Positions 43,995 through 52,491 of a stretch of DNA of 64,000 nucleotides are shown here, one piece after another (within the stretch, counting starts at the first letter, position 1; each line of letters starts with the position of its first letter). Source of the DNA: Armatimonadota bacterium. GTDB lineage: Bacteria; Bacillota; Desulfotomaculia; Desulfotomaculales; Nap2-2B. The notes beneath the pieces were generated by a model, which searched no databases, was not told where the DNA came from, and worked only from the letters and a program-made list of their open reading frames with translations. A program made the translations under genes and the position numbers. Where the stretch lies: assembly GCA_023511535.1 (NCBI GenBank), contig JAIMBK010000001.1, positions 45,493 through 109,492 on the forward strand, written 5' to 3'.

Positions 43995-46094
43995 GTGACG
44001 CTGTCCAGCCTCCTGAAACCAGAAGCGGTAGCAATCGTCGGCGCCTCCAGGACTCCCGGAAAAATAGGCAACTTTCTGGTGAAAAATATCATCGAGTCAG
44101 GCTACGGAGGGAAAGTTTACCCGATCAACCCCAGGGAGGTAGAAATCGAAGGACTAAAATGTTATCCTGATCTGGCGGCCGTGCAAAAGAAGATCGATCT
44201 GGCGGTGGTCGCCGTCCCGGCGGCCCGCACCCCGGAAGCGGCCGAACAGTGCGGACGGGCCGGGGTAAAGGGCCTCGTTGTTATTTCCGCCGGCTTCAAG
44301 GAAGTGGGGCCGGCCGGAATGGCTTTAGAAAAGGAACTTTTGCGCATCTGCCGGAATTACGGAATGCGCCTGGTGGGACCCAATTGCGTAGGTGTCATCG
44401 ACACCCACACCCCGCTGAACGCTTCTTTCTCCGGAACCTATCCGCAGCCGGGAAACATCGCCTTTATCTCCCAGAGCGGAGCCATGCTGGTGGCCATTCT
44501 GGACTGGTCGCGCAAGAGCAGGCTCGGCTTTTCGAAAGTAATCAGCCTGGGCAACAAAACAGATTTAAACGAAGCTGATTTTATCGCCGACGCTGCCGAC
44601 GATCCCGAGACAAAGGTAATCCTCTGCTATATCGAAGACGTGGCCGACGGCTCCCAGTTTTTAGAAGTTGCCCGCGCGGCCAGCCGCAAAAAACCGGTGA
44701 TTGTTTATAAAAGCGGAACCAGCGCCGCGGGCGCCCGGGCGGCCTCTTCCCACACCGGCGCCCTGGCCGGCAGTGACCTGGCTTACGAAACGGCCTTCCG
44801 GCAGGCAGGAGTAATCCGGGCCCGCAGCATGGCGGAATTATTCGACCTGGCCGGAGCTTTCGTCACCCAGCCGGTCCCGGACGGCGATAAAGTGGCCGTG
44901 GTCACCAACGCAGGCGGCCCGGGCATCATCACTACCGATAATATTGAAAAGATCAATCTGAAGATGGCCCGCTTCCAGAAGGAGACCACCGAAGCCCTGC
45001 GCGCCCGGCTGCCCGCGGCGGCGGCCATTTACAACCCGGTGGACGTGCTCGGCGACGGCGGCCCCGACCGCTACCGAAGCGCCTTCGAGCTCGTCCTGGC
45101 CGACCCGGGAGTAGACAGCGTGCTGGTTCTCCTCTGTCCTGCCGCGGCCACCGACAGCGAAAAGATTGCCCGCGCCCTGCTGGAGGTGCAGCGCCACAAC
45201 CGGCACAAGCCCGTTTTCGGCGTTTTTTTAGGCGGCGAATTCCTGGGCAAAGGCAGGAGCCTCTTCGAACAGGCCGGCATCCCCTGTTTTACCTTTCCCG
45301 AACCGGCCGTCCTGGCCATCGGGGGAATGGTCCGCTTCAGCCAGCTGAAAAAGATCCCCGCCGATGAGCCGGCGGAACAATTCAATAACTTGCAGCAAGA
45401 TATCGTCCAAAACACTCTCGAAAAGGTGAAAAATGAAGGCCGGCTGGTTCTTTTAGGCAGCGAGGCGGCCCGGGTGGTCTCCGCTTACGGCATCCCGGCG
45501 GCCCCCATCCACCTGGCCACCACCCCGGAAGAAGCGGCCGAAATAGCGCAAGCAATCGGCTTCCCGGTGGTCATGAAAGTAGCCTCCCCCCAGATCATGC
45601 ATAAAACCGACGTGGGCGGCATCCTGACCAATCTCCAAACGGCCGGCGAGGTCCGGAAAGGTTTCATTCAAATCAGCGAAAACGTTCACCGCTATTTCCC
45701 GGACCTGGCCATCCACGGAGTGGAAGTGCAAAAAATGATGCCCAGGGGCGACGAGGTGTTGATCGGCATGACCAGGGACGTTCAATTCGGCCCGCTGATC
45801 GCCTTCGGCCTGGGCGGGATTTACGTCAATTTACTCAAAGATGTCGCCTTCCGGCTGGCCCACCGGTTGACCAGAAGAGAAATCCGGAGCATGATTATGG
45901 AAACGAAGGCTTACACGCTTCTGCGGGGTTACCGGGGAGAAAAACCCAAGGACATCAAATCCCTGGTGGAAATAATCGCCCGGGCGGCCAGGCTGGCCGT
46001 GGATTTCCCGGCCATCACCGAAATGGACATCAACCCGCTTTTTGCTTACCCGGACGGGGCAGTTGCCCTGGATGTTAAAATTACTATCTCATGA
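43995..46094 (+). CDS. ADP-forming acyl-CoA synthetase, fused alpha-beta
   Basis: This 699-residue enzyme interconverts acyl-CoA, ADP and phosphate with acid, CoA and ATP. The CoA-binding domain begins LLKPEAVAIVGASRTPGKIGN. The ligase domain has the phospho-histidine loop SSHTGALAGSD near residue 252 and TNAGGPGI near 302. The C-terminal ATP-grasp part has VVMKVASPQIMHKTDVGGI near 533 and ITEMDINPL at the end. It can make ATP from acyl-CoA at the end of an oxidation or activate an acid. The start is GTG behind GGGAG. It is followed by a DRTGG-domain gene in the same operon, a pairing I know from other anaerobes. Confidence 0.93.
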   Translation: MTLSSLLKPEAVAIVGASRTPGKIGNFLVKNIIESGYGGKVYPINPREVEIEGLKCYPDLAAVQKKIDLAVVAVPAARTPEAAEQCGRAGVKGLVVISAGFKEVGPAGMALEKELLRICRNYGMRLVGPNCVGVIDTHTPLNASFSGTYPQPGNIAFISQSGAMLVAILDWSRKSRLGFSKVISLGNKTDLNEADFIADAADDPETKVILCYIEDVADGSQFLEVARAASRKKPVIVYKSGTSAAGARAASSHTGALAGSDLAYETAFRQAGVIRARSMAELFDLAGAFVTQPVPDGDKVAVVTNAGGPGIITTDNIEKINLKMARFQKETTEALRARLPAAAAIYNPVDVLGDGGPDRYRSAFELVLADPGVDSVLVLLCPAAATDSEKIARALLEVQRHNRHKPVFGVFLGGEFLGKGRSLFEQAGIPCFTFPEPAVLAIGGMVRFSQLKKIPADEPAEQFNNLQQDIVQNTLEKVKNEGRLVLLGSEAARVVSAYGIPAAPIHLATTPEEAAEIAQAIGFPVVMKVASPQIMHKTDVGGILTNLQTAGEVRKGFIQISENVHRYFPDLAIHGVEVQKMMPRGDEVLIGMTRDVQFGPLIAFGLGGIYVNLLKDVAFRLAHRLTRREIRSMIMETKAYTLLRGYRGEKPKDIKSLVEIIARAARLAVDFPAITEMDINPLFAYPDGAVALDVKITIS

Positions 46095-46104
46095 GGTGAA
46101 AAAA

Positions 46105-47163
46105 ATGAAAAATTTGTCGATCATCGGCACGGCAGGCAGCGGCAAAACAGCCGTTGCGCTCGGCCTGGCCCTGAAATTTCAGGAGCAGGGGTACCGGGTA
46201 GCCTACTTTAAGCCGGTCGGCCGTCCCCCCGGCGTAAAGGGGCAGGAGGACGAAGACGGGCTCCTGATGCAGCAGGTGCTGGGCCTTCCCCAGCCGCTCG
46301 AAACCATCGTCCCCTTCACCATCGGACCCTCTTATCTCTCCGGAAACCGGCCGGGCAACGTGACAGAGCAAATCCAGGAAGCTTACCGGCAGGTCGCCGA
46401 GGGAATGGATCTCGTCATTATCGGGGGGGCGGAATACCCCTATTTGATGGGCAGCCTGGGCGCGGACGCGCTGGCGCTGGCCCGGCTTTTCCAGGCGGCG
46501 GTTCTTTTTACCGTCCAGATTAAAAACGACTTCAGCCTGGACGAGGTAATTTTCTTCAACAATTATTTCGCTCAGGCGGGGGTTAATGTGCTGGGCAATA
46601 TTTTCAACAACGTCCCCCGGCCCTTCCTGGCCAAAACCGAGGGAGTTTACCGTTCCCTGCTGGCGGAAAGGGGCTACCGCACGCTGGGCGTGATCCCGAG
46701 CCGGCCGGAGATTGCCTGCCCGACCGTGGCCGAATATTACGAAGTGCTGGGCGGGGAGGTCCTTACCGGCGAGGACCGGCTGGAAAGAATCGTGGAAAAC
46801 GTGGTCATCGGCGCCATGACCATGGAAAGCGCCCTGGGGTATTTCCGGCGCTCGCCCAATAAAGCCGTGATTACCGGGGGAGACCGGGCTGACGTGGCTT
46901 TAGCCGCCCTGGAAACCAGCACCTCCGTAATCATCCTGACCGGCGGCCTTTACCCCGACGTCCGGGTGATCGCCCGCGCCGGCGAAAAGCGCGTCCCGGT
47001 CATTCTGGTTCATTACGACACTTACACCACCATCGAAAAAATCAGCGAAACCGAACGGCGCATTCACCCCGGTGACCGGCGGGGGATTGAAATGGCCCGG
47101 GAAAACGTGGAAAAATACTGCGATTGGGCGGGAATTCTGGAGGCCCTGGGCAAGCTTCCTTGA
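46105..47163 (+). CDS. BioD/CobQ-like P-loop plus DRTGG domain protein
   Basis: A 352-residue protein. The N-terminal P-loop domain (SIIGTAGSGKTAVALGLAL, residues 4-22; FKPVGRPPG near 38) is of the dethiobiotin-synthase/CobQ-like type found at the N-terminus of some phosphotransacetylases. The second half holds a DRTGG domain (TVAEYYEVLGGEVLTGEDRL, VVIGAMTMESALGYFRR, AVITGGDRADVALAALE). It resembles the regulatory N-terminal part of Pta without the catalytic domain. It lies 10 bp after the ADP-forming synthetase gene, so a role in regulating that enzyme is likely. I start at the ATG at 46105 behind GAGGTGA rather than the TTG inside the upstream gene. Confidence 0.85.
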   Translation: MKNLSIIGTAGSGKTAVALGLALKFQEQGYRVAYFKPVGRPPGVKGQEDEDGLLMQQVLGLPQPLETIVPFTIGPSYLSGNRPGNVTEQIQEAYRQVAEGMDLVIIGGAEYPYLMGSLGADALALARLFQAAVLFTVQIKNDFSLDEVIFFNNYFAQAGVNVLGNIFNNVPRPFLAKTEGVYRSLLAERGYRTLGVIPSRPEIACPTVAEYYEVLGGEVLTGEDRLERIVENVVIGAMTMESALGYFRRSPNKAVITGGDRADVALAALETSTSVIILTGGLYPDVRVIARAGEKRVPVILVHYDTYTTIEKISETERRIHPGDRRGIEMARENVEKYCDWAGILEALGKLP

Positions 47164-47208
47164 TTTTCTTTCCATTTGAAAAAGAATTATAAAACTTTAA
47201 AAAAGAAG

Positions 47209-47242
47209 AATGAGCAAATAAATCATTTGCTCATTTTTTTTA
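47209..47242 (+). terminator. Intrinsic terminator after the DRTGG gene
   Basis: AATGAGCAAAT and ATTTGCTCATT pair perfectly (11 bp, 5-base loop) and are followed by a run of Ts. It ends the synthetase operon. Confidence 0.92.
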
Positions 47243-47368
47243 ATTATCCATGCCGGTAATTTCGCGGACACAATGGACAATATTGACAACCCGGCACGGC
47301 CGCCATGAGCTGGTTCCAGGTCTCGCGTTCTTCGTTTTAAACCGGGCGGACAATCAGTTCTCTTTCCA

Positions 47369-48796
47369 TCAGGCTGTTCCGGTTCCCCGGCTGTTTTGAA
47401 TCTCCTTTAGCTTTTCCCAGAGTTCATCCACCTGCTTTTGAGTCTCTTCCAGCGTACCCTCGTTATGGATGACAAAGTCGGCGTAACCCACCTTTTCTTC
47501 GATGGGCAGCTGGGCTTTCAGCCTGTTAACCGCTTCCTCGCGGCTGATCCCGTCCCGCTCCATAAGCCTTTTGATCTGTACCTCCTCCGGAGTATAAACG
47601 ACCAAAAGCTTGTGGAACATGTACTGGAGGTTGAGCTCGATCATCAAGGGAATATCCACCTGGATGATCGCATTTGGATCTTTAGAAATCAATTTTTCAA
47701 GCTCCTTGACAAACTCCTCGTTAATCCTGGGGTGAGTAAAACTTTCCAGTTTTTTCCTTTTCTCTATATCCCGGAAAACGATATCCGACAGCTTCTTACG
47801 GTCCAGGGTCCGGTCCTCCTGGAGAACCTGCTCGCCGAAATAGGCCACAATATCCCTCCAGGCCGGCTGATCCGGCTCCACCACCTTGCGGGCCAGCAGG
47901 TCAAAATCAATTACCGGGGCCCCCTTTTTCTTCAGCATCTCAACCACAGTACTTTTCCCCGTTGCAATCCCCCCGGTTACCCCCAGAAGCAGGCGGCGAT
48001 CATTCTTTCCCCGGATCGCCTCCACCTGTCCAATGGTCCCGTAGGAACCGGGGAAGGCATTGGTCAGATCCTGTTCGGCCCCGGCAAAGCTGATCGGGTA
48101 GCGGATTCCCCGGCGGTAAAGGGCCTCCATCCCCCGCAGAGCCTTTTCCATCTGATCCGCCGGCACGGCCATGACCAGGTCTTCGTCCTGGGCGTGGCCG
48201 TAACGCCTTTCTCCGTAACAGGGAATGGTCAGCGAAGGCTTTCCCGTCAGGTAGCACCGGGCGATGGCGTCGGAGCAGGATGACTCGCCCACGCAGGAAA
48301 AATGCATAACCTCGTAGTCTTCAAACTGGAGGGAGTTGATCAAAAGCATCATCTGGGCCGGGTTGGCATAGATGAGAACGAGATCGGGTTCAAAAGGGTT
48401 GTAAACCAGGGGGGCCATGGCTACCGCCTCGTATTTTCCCAGCGGGAGCCGGGGAATGGAGGCCTCGTATTTCCTGGCGTCCGCACGGGTCTTCACCCAG
48501 ACGATGCTCCGGAACGTTCCGTCCTTATAAATCTCGGGAATTTCCGTCAAACCCAGGATGGAAGGACAGACCGGAGAGACGAAGTCGGACAGTTCGGCCC
48601 CGACCGTCCAGTCAAAATTTCTGACCAGGGTGATCAACTGGCAAAGGGTAACCTTTTTGGCCAGCCGGCGCATGAAGGGGATCTTTTCCAGTTCCGTCTT
48701 GTCCGCGAGCATCTTGAAGGCTACCGGAAACGATTTCAGCCGCATCAGCAGTTCCATTCTCCGGATGATTTTTTCCCAGTCTCTTTTTGTTTGCAT
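47369..48796 (-). CDS. coaE: DUF169-dephospho-CoA kinase fusion
   Basis: A 475-residue fusion. Residues 1 to about 260 are a DUF169 domain (SFPVAFKMLADKTELEKIP, KVTLCQLITLVRNFDWTV, ISFAGAEQDL-type region), with a cysteine-bearing stretch FSCVGESSCSDAIARCYLTG near residues 165-184. Residues about 265-466 are a full dephospho-CoA kinase: P-loop GVTGGIATGKSTVVEML, DFDLLARKVVEPD, FTHPRINEEF and VDIPLMIELNL. The kinase phosphorylates dephospho-CoA to CoA, the last step of CoA synthesis. DUF169 has no agreed function. It is the last gene of a three-gene operon with two DUF2889-like proteins. Whether this is the cell's only CoaE cannot be told. Confidence 0.9.
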   Translation of the reverse strand: MQTKRDWEKIIRRMELLMRLKSFPVAFKMLADKTELEKIPFMRRLAKKVTLCQLITLVRNFDWTVGAELSDFVSPVCPSILGLTEIPEIYKDGTFRSIVWVKTRADARKYEASIPRLPLGKYEAVAMAPLVYNPFEPDLVLIYANPAQMMLLINSLQFEDYEVMHFSCVGESSCSDAIARCYLTGKPSLTIPCYGERRYGHAQDEDLVMAVPADQMEKALRGMEALYRRGIRYPISFAGAEQDLTNAFPGSYGTIGQVEAIRGKNDRRLLLGVTGGIATGKSTVVEMLKKKGAPVIDFDLLARKVVEPDQPAWRDIVAYFGEQVLQEDRTLDRKKLSDIVFRDIEKRKKLESFTHPRINEEFVKELEKLISKDPNAIIQVDIPLMIELNLQYMFHKLLVVYTPEEVQIKRLMERDGISREEAVNRLKAQLPIEEKVGYADFVIHNEGTLEETQKQVDELWEKLKEIQNSRGTGTA

Positions 48797-48849
48797 ATTC
48801 TTCTCCTTTCACCACCGCCAAAGGCTTAAAAAGTGTTTCCCGGCCGGGA

Positions 48850-49962
48850 TCAATCCGGGCAGCGGTTTCTAAACACGACGGGGGAATAACCTCCCTTTTT
48901 CAAGGCCTCGATAAGATCCCGCTCGTTTTGGATCGGGCCGGGGAACCGGGTGGCGTAGAGCCCCACCTCCCCGGCCCCGTGGGCATCGCTCCCGCCGGTC
49001 ACCGGAAGACGGAGGCCCTGCGCCACTTTTGCCGCAAAACTGTTTTCCCGCTCCGCTACCTTGCCGTTTAAAACCTCTACGGCGTCCACCAATTTGAAGA
49101 GCGGTCTTTCCATGGCCTTTTCCACCGTCAGGCCCAGGTAGCCGATGCCGAAGGTCAAAAAGCCCCGGAACGGATGAGCCGCAATCATAAAACCGTTAGC
49201 CGCCAGGGCTTTTTTTCTGAGTTCGGCCAGGGTAATGATTCCCTTGATGTCTTCTTCCAGGCCAAAGACCAGGATATCTCCCTGATCCGTAGTGATTTCA
49301 TTTCCCCTCAGGATCAAAAAACCATGCTTCTGCCTTAAATCTTCCACCTTCCGGGGCTCCCACCAATGGTTGTGGTCGGTCAGGCAAATCCCGTCCAGCC
49401 CAATCTCTTTTGCCTCTTCGATCAGTTCCCGAAGGGAAATGGAGCTGCAGGGCGAAGCGGGAAAGGAGTGCACGTGGAGATCGATCACCACACCGCCGGC
49501 AACCCGGTTGTCCGGTTCGCCGTCTTTTTCCGGCCGTTCGGCTTTGGGAACATCCTTTGCCTTGCCGAAAAGATGAGCGACCGTCAGACCGGCCTCCTTT
49601 TCCTTGTCCCCCTCCCTCTGGATGATGGCGGCGGCATCTCTGGCCGCCTCACAACATTCCAGAATCAGGTCGGCAAAATGCCGGCACGCCTTGCGACCCA
49701 CAATCTTCTGGACCTTCCGGACAAAGTCCTCCTCCAGGCGAAACCCCACGGCCTCCTGCAGAAAAGGGATCGCCCGCGGGCATTGGGAATTCTCCATGCG
49801 GTTCCATTTTCCCCGGATGGCCAGGATCTCCATCCTGGAAAAATCCAGGTCCAGGTCTACCTCCAGCCCGTAAATGTCGTCTTCCAGAACGCCGTGCACC
49901 GACAGAGTCTTCCCGTCCTTCCGGTAAACGCTCGCCAGCTTGTTCCGGGTAAATTTCAGCAT
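48850..49962 (-). CDS. DUF2889-like domain fused to a PHP phosphoesterase domain
   Basis: A 370-residue protein. The first 115 residues resemble DUF2889 (VDLDLDFSRMEILAIRGKW, CPRAIPFLQEAVGFRLEEDF, RKACRHFADLILECCEAARD). After a charged linker comes a PHP domain from about residue 160: VIDLHVHSFPASPCSSISLREL, GICLTDHNHW, LILRGNEITTDQGDILVFGL and a late GGSDAHGAGEVG, giving the HxH, H, E and DxH metal ligands. PHP domains hydrolyse phosphoesters. Substrate unknown; position next to a CoA-kinase fusion suggests a nucleotide or CoA-related compound (speculation). GGAGG lies five bases before the ATG. Confidence 0.82.
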   Translation of the reverse strand: MLKFTRNKLASVYRKDGKTLSVHGVLEDDIYGLEVDLDLDFSRMEILAIRGKWNRMENSQCPRAIPFLQEAVGFRLEEDFVRKVQKIVGRKACRHFADLILECCEAARDAAAIIQREGDKEKEAGLTVAHLFGKAKDVPKAERPEKDGEPDNRVAGGVVIDLHVHSFPASPCSSISLRELIEEAKEIGLDGICLTDHNHWWEPRKVEDLRQKHGFLILRGNEITTDQGDILVFGLEEDIKGIITLAELRKKALAANGFMIAAHPFRGFLTFGIGYLGLTVEKAMERPLFKLVDAVEVLNGKVAERENSFAAKVAQGLRLPVTGGSDAHGAGEVGLYATRFPGPIQNERDLIEALKKGGYSPVVFRNRCPD

Positions 49963-49977
49963 GTTTACCTCCGCAGG

Positions 49978-50484
49978 TCAATCATTATCCTTATCCAGTT
50001 CCAATCCTTCCATGAGAGGGCTGTCCGCAGAAAGGGCCGCGCAGCTGTTGTACAATCGCGGATTGGCCCTGACCATGCCGGCAAAGAACTCTCTCTCCCC
50101 CGCCCTGTCCTTCGGCGCGTGGACGAGAACGTCTTTGGTAAAGGACAGGATAACGCCGTTGCAACATTCATCCACCAGGGTCGCCACCTGCTCCGCATGG
50201 GCTGAATGCCCAAGGAGGCCCCGGATAATCTTCTTGATGCCCGGCCCCACGCGGGAGCCGGTTAATTTCTGAAGATCGTCCGTGACGTCCCTCTCCTTTT
50301 CTTCCGGAGACCGTCTGATTTCACCCTTAACCTGGACGATTTCCAGGTCGGGGGCCTTGACCAGAATCTCCACCCAGGCCTCCCGGAGGGTATCCTGGAC
50401 CCGGCAGGTTGCCCGGAAGGTCCGGTCGTCCATCTGCTCCACAGATGTCCACCTGTTTCTGGAAAATACAAGAATCTCGGCCAT
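49978..50484 (-). CDS. Stand-alone DUF2889-like protein
   Basis: This 168-residue protein is distantly similar to the first domain of the next gene: RTFRATCRVQDTLREAWVEI, LEIVQVKGEIRRSPEE, a KLTGSRVGPGIKKIIRGLLG segment and LVDECCNGVILSF. The double cysteine after LVDE matches LECCEA in the downstream protein. Function unknown. It is first of the operon; the downstream gene starts 15 bp after it. GGAGGG precedes the ATG, and a strong promoter lies at 50552-50580. Confidence 0.7.
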   Translation of the reverse strand: MAEILVFSRNRWTSVEQMDDRTFRATCRVQDTLREAWVEILVKAPDLEIVQVKGEIRRSPEEKERDVTDDLQKLTGSRVGPGIKKIIRGLLGHSAHAEQVATLVDECCNGVILSFTKDVLVHAPKDRAGEREFFAGMVRANPRLYNSCAALSADSPLMEGLELDKDND

Positions 50485-50551
50485 TGGCTACCCTCCTTCG
50501 GCAACTAAATAAGCCGGGTCATTTTGGTTATTTGAACAACAGACCATAATA

Positions 50552-50580
50552 ATTTTATGCCGGTTACGAAATTATGTCAA
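50552..50580 (-). promoter_or_regulatory. Sigma-A promoter of the DUF2889/PHP/CoaE operon
   Basis: Minus strand TTGACA (50580-50575), 17 bp, TAAAAT (50557-50552). The -35 overlaps the last codons of the displaced modC 3' frame. Confidence 0.75.
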
Positions 50581-50742
50581 TTTATTGTCCGGTTTTTCCC
50601 GAAAAATATTGATTACCGCCGGCGGGATGGAACAATAAACCTCCCGGCCGGGAAACAGGCCAAGCCTGCCGCCCTCTCTTTTCGCCACCAGGACAGAAAG
50701 CTTTTCCCCGGCATCAATCGTTACCTTGAAGAATAACCCCTT
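50572..50742 (-). pseudogene. Out-of-frame TOBE end of modC
   Basis: Read in another minus-strand frame, these 57 codons give KGLFFKVTIDAGEKLSVLVA, then EGGRLGLFPGREVYCSIPPA and a TAA. This is the normal end of a ModC-type TOBE domain. It continues the upstream protein exactly where that protein's own frame runs into nonsense (CCEGVILQGND), so a frameshift has separated the two parts. Confidence 0.85.
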
Positions 50743-51658
50743 CGCAGCAAATGAGAATTTTTCCCCGCAGACAATTGCCGGGTTGCGGGGAATTATTCAG
50801 CAGAATATCCTCCGGCCGGACGGAAAAGCCCACCGGACCGGATAAGCCGGTATTCACTTCGAGCAAAGCTCCGTCCAGGCGAACAAATTTTTTCCCATCC
50901 CGGCAGATAATCTCGCCGGTAAAGATATTTTCCGCCCCTACAAAGCGGGCCGCCGCCGCCGAGCGGGGCCGGGCAAAAATTTCTTCGGGCGGGCCTACTT
51001 GCAGCAGCCGCCCCCCGTCCAAGACAGCGATGCGGTCGGCCAGGAAAAACGCTTCTTCAAAATCGTGGGTCACCTGCAGGGTCAGCGTCCCGGCAATTTT
51101 GTGCAGCTGCCGCAACTCTTGCTGAAGCGCCTCCCTGTTCCGGGGGTCGAGAGCCGCCAAAGGTTCGTCGAGCAAAAGGATTTGGGGTTCCGTCACCAGG
51201 GCGCGGGCCAGGGCCACGCGCTGCTGCTCCCCGCCGCTGAGGGTGCCGGGAAAACGCCGGAGAAGGTGGGAAATACCTAATAAGGCCGCAATATCTTCGA
51301 TTTTCTTTTCCAGGCCGTTTTTTGACCAGCGGTTTACCCTTGCTCCGAAAGCAATATTCTGCTTTACATTTAAATGGGGAAAAAGAACGTAGTCCTGGTA
51401 AACAAAGCCGAACCGCCGCTGTTCCGGCGGCCAGGCGGTAATGTTGACGCCGTCGAACCAGATTTCCCCGGCGTCTACAGAATGGATGCCGGCGACCGTT
51501 TCCAGCAGCACCGTCTTCCCCGCCCCCGTTGGCCCCAGGACGACAAAATATTCACCGGGGGCAACCTCCAATGAAATATCCTGCAGAGAAAAGCCGCCGA
51601 TCTTTTTTGTTACCCCGGATAGCCGAAGCTTTCCCGCTTCCGGCAAACTGTTTCTCAC
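50714..51658 (-). CDS. modC: Molybdate/tungstate-type ABC ATPase, frameshifted at its 3' end
   Basis: This 314-residue product contains a complete ABC ATPase: GPTGAGKTVLLETVAG (Walker A), VYQDYVLFPHLNVKQNIAFG (Q-loop), TLSGGEQQRVALARAL and ILLLDEPLAALD. A regulatory TOBE part starts near residue 240 (ENIFTGEIICRDGKK, GFSVRPEDILL). The last eleven residues are out of frame; the real ending is in the frame at 50572-50742. The nucleotide-binding domain is intact, so the protein may still work. The start overlaps modB by 4 bp (ATGA). An apparent frameshift may also be a sequencing error. Confidence 0.85.
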   Translation of the reverse strand: MRNSLPEAGKLRLSGVTKKIGGFSLQDISLEVAPGEYFVVLGPTGAGKTVLLETVAGIHSVDAGEIWFDGVNITAWPPEQRRFGFVYQDYVLFPHLNVKQNIAFGARVNRWSKNGLEKKIEDIAALLGISHLLRRFPGTLSGGEQQRVALARALVTEPQILLLDEPLAALDPRNREALQQELRQLHKIAGTLTLQVTHDFEEAFFLADRIAVLDGGRLLQVGPPEEIFARPRSAAAARFVGAENIFTGEIICRDGKKFVRLDGALLEVNTGLSGPVGFSVRPEDILLNNSPQPGNCLRGKILICCEGVILQGND

Positions 51659-52446
51659 AGGCCGGACACCCGCCCGGGGAGGCCGGCTCCTTTCCTTTCC
51701 AAAGCGGCCAGCGAAATTAAAGAAATCAGGATCAAAATGGTTGCGGAAGCCATCAGCGCGTCCAGGTCGCCGGTGGACATGTGCAGGTAGATGGAAACCG
51801 GCAGGGTTTCCGTCTTAAAGCGAATCGCCCCGGCCAGCATGAGAACGGCCCCGAATTCTCCTAAAGCCTTGCTCCAGGTAAGAATCAACCCGGCTAACAG
51901 ACCATTTTTAATCAGGGGCAGAGTGACCCTGGTAAAAGCCCGTCCCGGACTGCAGCCAAGTGTTCTGGCCACGTATTCCAGGCGCACGTCGACCGCTTCA
52001 ATGGCTCCTTTGAGCACGGTTATCAGTCCGGAAACGTTGACAAAAAATTGGGCCATGATAATTCCCGGCACGGTAAAAACAAAGTGCAGGCCAATTCTTT
52101 CCAGCGCTTCCCCGCAAGCCGTGGTGCCGAAAAAGAGCAGCAGGCAAACACCGGAAACCAGGGGCGGCAGGCTTAAGGGAATTCTCAAGAGGCTGGCGAC
52201 CGCCCCCCGGCCGGGCAAACGGTAGCGGGCGAGCGCGTAGGCTGCCGGCAGCGCAACAAGCAAACACAAGGCCGTCGAAACAAAAGATGTATACAGGCTT
52301 AATTTGACCGCAAAAACAATCTCCGGCACTTTTAAAGCCCTGTAAAGGCCGGGCAGCCCCCGGACGAAAACGGTGCCCACGACAGCCAGGATAAAAAACA
52401 AGAGAAGATAGGTCACAACGAGATTGCCAAGCTTAAATAATTTCAT
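51655..52446 (-). CDS. modB: Molybdate/tungstate-type ABC permease
   Basis: This 263-residue inner-membrane permease has about six helices (residues 12-32, 46-72, 84-105 and so on). The coupling-loop region ARTLGCSPGRAFTRVTLPLIKNGLLAG near 160-186 is the EAA motif of the ModB/CysT/WtpB group, and SKALGEFGAVLMLAG near 190 is a further family mark. It is preceded by the binding-protein gene (45 bp) and overlaps modC. Confidence 0.9.
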   Translation of the reverse strand: MKLFKLGNLVVTYLLLFFILAVVGTVFVRGLPGLYRALKVPEIVFAVKLSLYTSFVSTALCLLVALPAAYALARYRLPGRGAVASLLRIPLSLPPLVSGVCLLLFFGTTACGEALERIGLHFVFTVPGIIMAQFFVNVSGLITVLKGAIEAVDVRLEYVARTLGCSPGRAFTRVTLPLIKNGLLAGLILTWSKALGEFGAVLMLAGAIRFKTETLPVSIYLHMSTGDLDALMASATILILISLISLAALERKGAGLPGRVSGL

Positions 52447-52491
52447 TGCCCGCCTTCCCCCTCCTTTCCCGGTTGGGGCGGTCCACCGGAG

